Source: Oreocharis arfaki (lineage: Eukaryota > Chordata > Aves > Passeriformes > Paramythiidae). Taken from it: a stretch of DNA of 64,000 nt. Each line of letters starts with the position of its first letter. The stretch's first letter is position 1. Below the pieces are notes generated by a model that did no database searches, had not been told where the DNA came from, and worked only from the letters and a program-made list of their open reading frames with translations. Below, piece after piece: positions 63,466-64,000 of the stretch. Made by a program: the position numbers and the translations under genes. The DNA lies in NCBI GenBank assembly GCA_013398015.1, contig VZRR01010242.1, positions 96,543 to 160,542 on the forward strand, written 5' to 3'.

Positions 63466-64000
63466 CGCCCCTGCCCGGCCCGGCGCGGTGCCGCCTCCGC
63501 CGGGCTCTCTCCGTACTGGCGGTGGCGCCGCTGGAAGAGCCGCTCGCTCTGGTGCTAGCGGAGCAGCGCGGTCTTTTGGTTCCGCCTGGCGCGGGCCCTG
63601 GCCCTGGCCCGGCCCCGAACGAGGCCCCTCCGGCGGTTTTGCCCGGAGCCGCCTCGCTGCCGCCCGGCTCCCGCCCCGTCGCCGGCAGCTTCCCCGGGCC
63701 GAGCTCCGCCGCTCGTCAGCTCGGCCGCCGACCCCGAGCCGCCGGAGCCTGGGGCGGCTCGGGAAGCAGCAGCGCCCGGGGGCCCAGGGCAGAATGCCGA
63801 GAGCGCGGTGCCGCCCGCACGGGCGGAGAAGCCTCCCCTGGAGCAGCTCTACCGGCTGGGCCCGCTGCCGGGGAGCGGCGGCTGCGGCAGCGTTTACTGC
63901 GGGACCCGGCTCGCCGACAGCGCCCCGGGAAGAGGCGGGGCCGGCTCGGAGCGGGGCGGCGGGCGGCGAGCTCAGTCCGCCGCTCGCCTTGACTTGCAGG
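63421..64000 (+). pseudogene. PIM1-like serine/threonine kinase, 5' part, probably inactivated; cut by window end
   Basis: In one frame, 63,826-63,927 encodes EKPPLEQLYRLGPLPGSGGC then GSVYCGTRLADSAP. This aligns with the PIM kinase N-lobe start (PIM1: LGSGGFGSVYSG), so the ATP-binding glycine loop is kept but the loop-tip Phe is Cys. PIM kinases are constitutively active cytosolic survival kinases. The frame upstream is arginine/proline-rich, with an ATG at 63,421. A TAG at 63,556 interrupts it and no in-frame ATG follows. In PIM genes an intron starts after the ...P codon; here position 63,928 reads GGAAGA, not GT, although a plausible acceptor (cttgcag) ends at 63,999. The remaining kinase domain is outside the window. 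Confidence 0.7.

Larger units (their letters stand above)
63158..64000 (+). promoter_or_regulatory. CpG island covering the PIM-like first exon
   Basis: Composition switches within a few bases near 63,160 from AT-rich to extremely GC- and CpG-rich and stays so to the window end. It includes a short GCA repeat at 63,240-63,256 and one N at 63,401. It would serve as promoter, leader and first exon of the PIM-like gene. Confidence 0.75.

Noticed and set aside
63042..63992. 316-codon open frame on the plus strand
   Set aside because: It is not in the PIM frame. Its length reflects the scarcity of stops in GC-rich DNA; it is a shadow of the PIM-like sequence.
1..64000. CRISPR arrays, operons, tRNA or rRNA genes
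   Set aside because: No regular repeat-spacer pattern, no ribosome-binding-site-led gene runs and no cloverleaf signature noticed; the sequence is vertebrate nuclear.

Overview
This is vertebrate nuclear DNA, most likely from a bird and probably a songbird. Exons are short (39-163 bp) with GT/AG borders, introns are long and AT-rich, fragments of the avian-type LINE CR1 are scattered through it, and two abrupt CpG islands are present. A PIM-like kinase first exon at the right edge fits the PIM1-like amplification known in songbirds.

Positions 1 to about 48,800 hold one gene on the minus strand: MAP4K3 (GLK, a germinal-centre-like STE20 kinase). I traced 23 coding exons with matching phases by translating the minus strand. 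The gene runs right to left. A CpG-island promoter lies at about 48.4-49.2 kb. Exon 1 (start codon and glycine-rich loop) is not in the readable sequence and almost certainly falls in the 191-bp N gap at 48,616-48,806. The kinase domain is encoded from 40.3 to 23.9 kb, followed by an acidic and proline-rich linker from 19.6 to 1.4 kb. The first codons of the citron-homology (CNH) domain reach position 1, where the gene leaves the window. About 551 codons are present. No frameshift or stop was seen, so the gene looks intact apart from the gap.

Positions 49.2-63.1 kb are upstream intergenic sequence. I recognise no conserved protein gene there. It carries an LTR-like element (about 54.0-54.74 kb), CR1 fragments, a GGAA microsatellite, and a possible short divergent transcript from the MAP4K3 promoter with a 153-codon ORF and a downstream AATAAA.

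Positions 63.16-64.0 kb form a second, very sharp CpG island. Its plus strand encodes the start of a PIM-family kinase (P-loop GSGGCGSV). This copy has an in-frame TAG, no in-frame ATG after it, and lacks the expected GT donor, so it looks like a decaying paralogue. It is cut by the window end.
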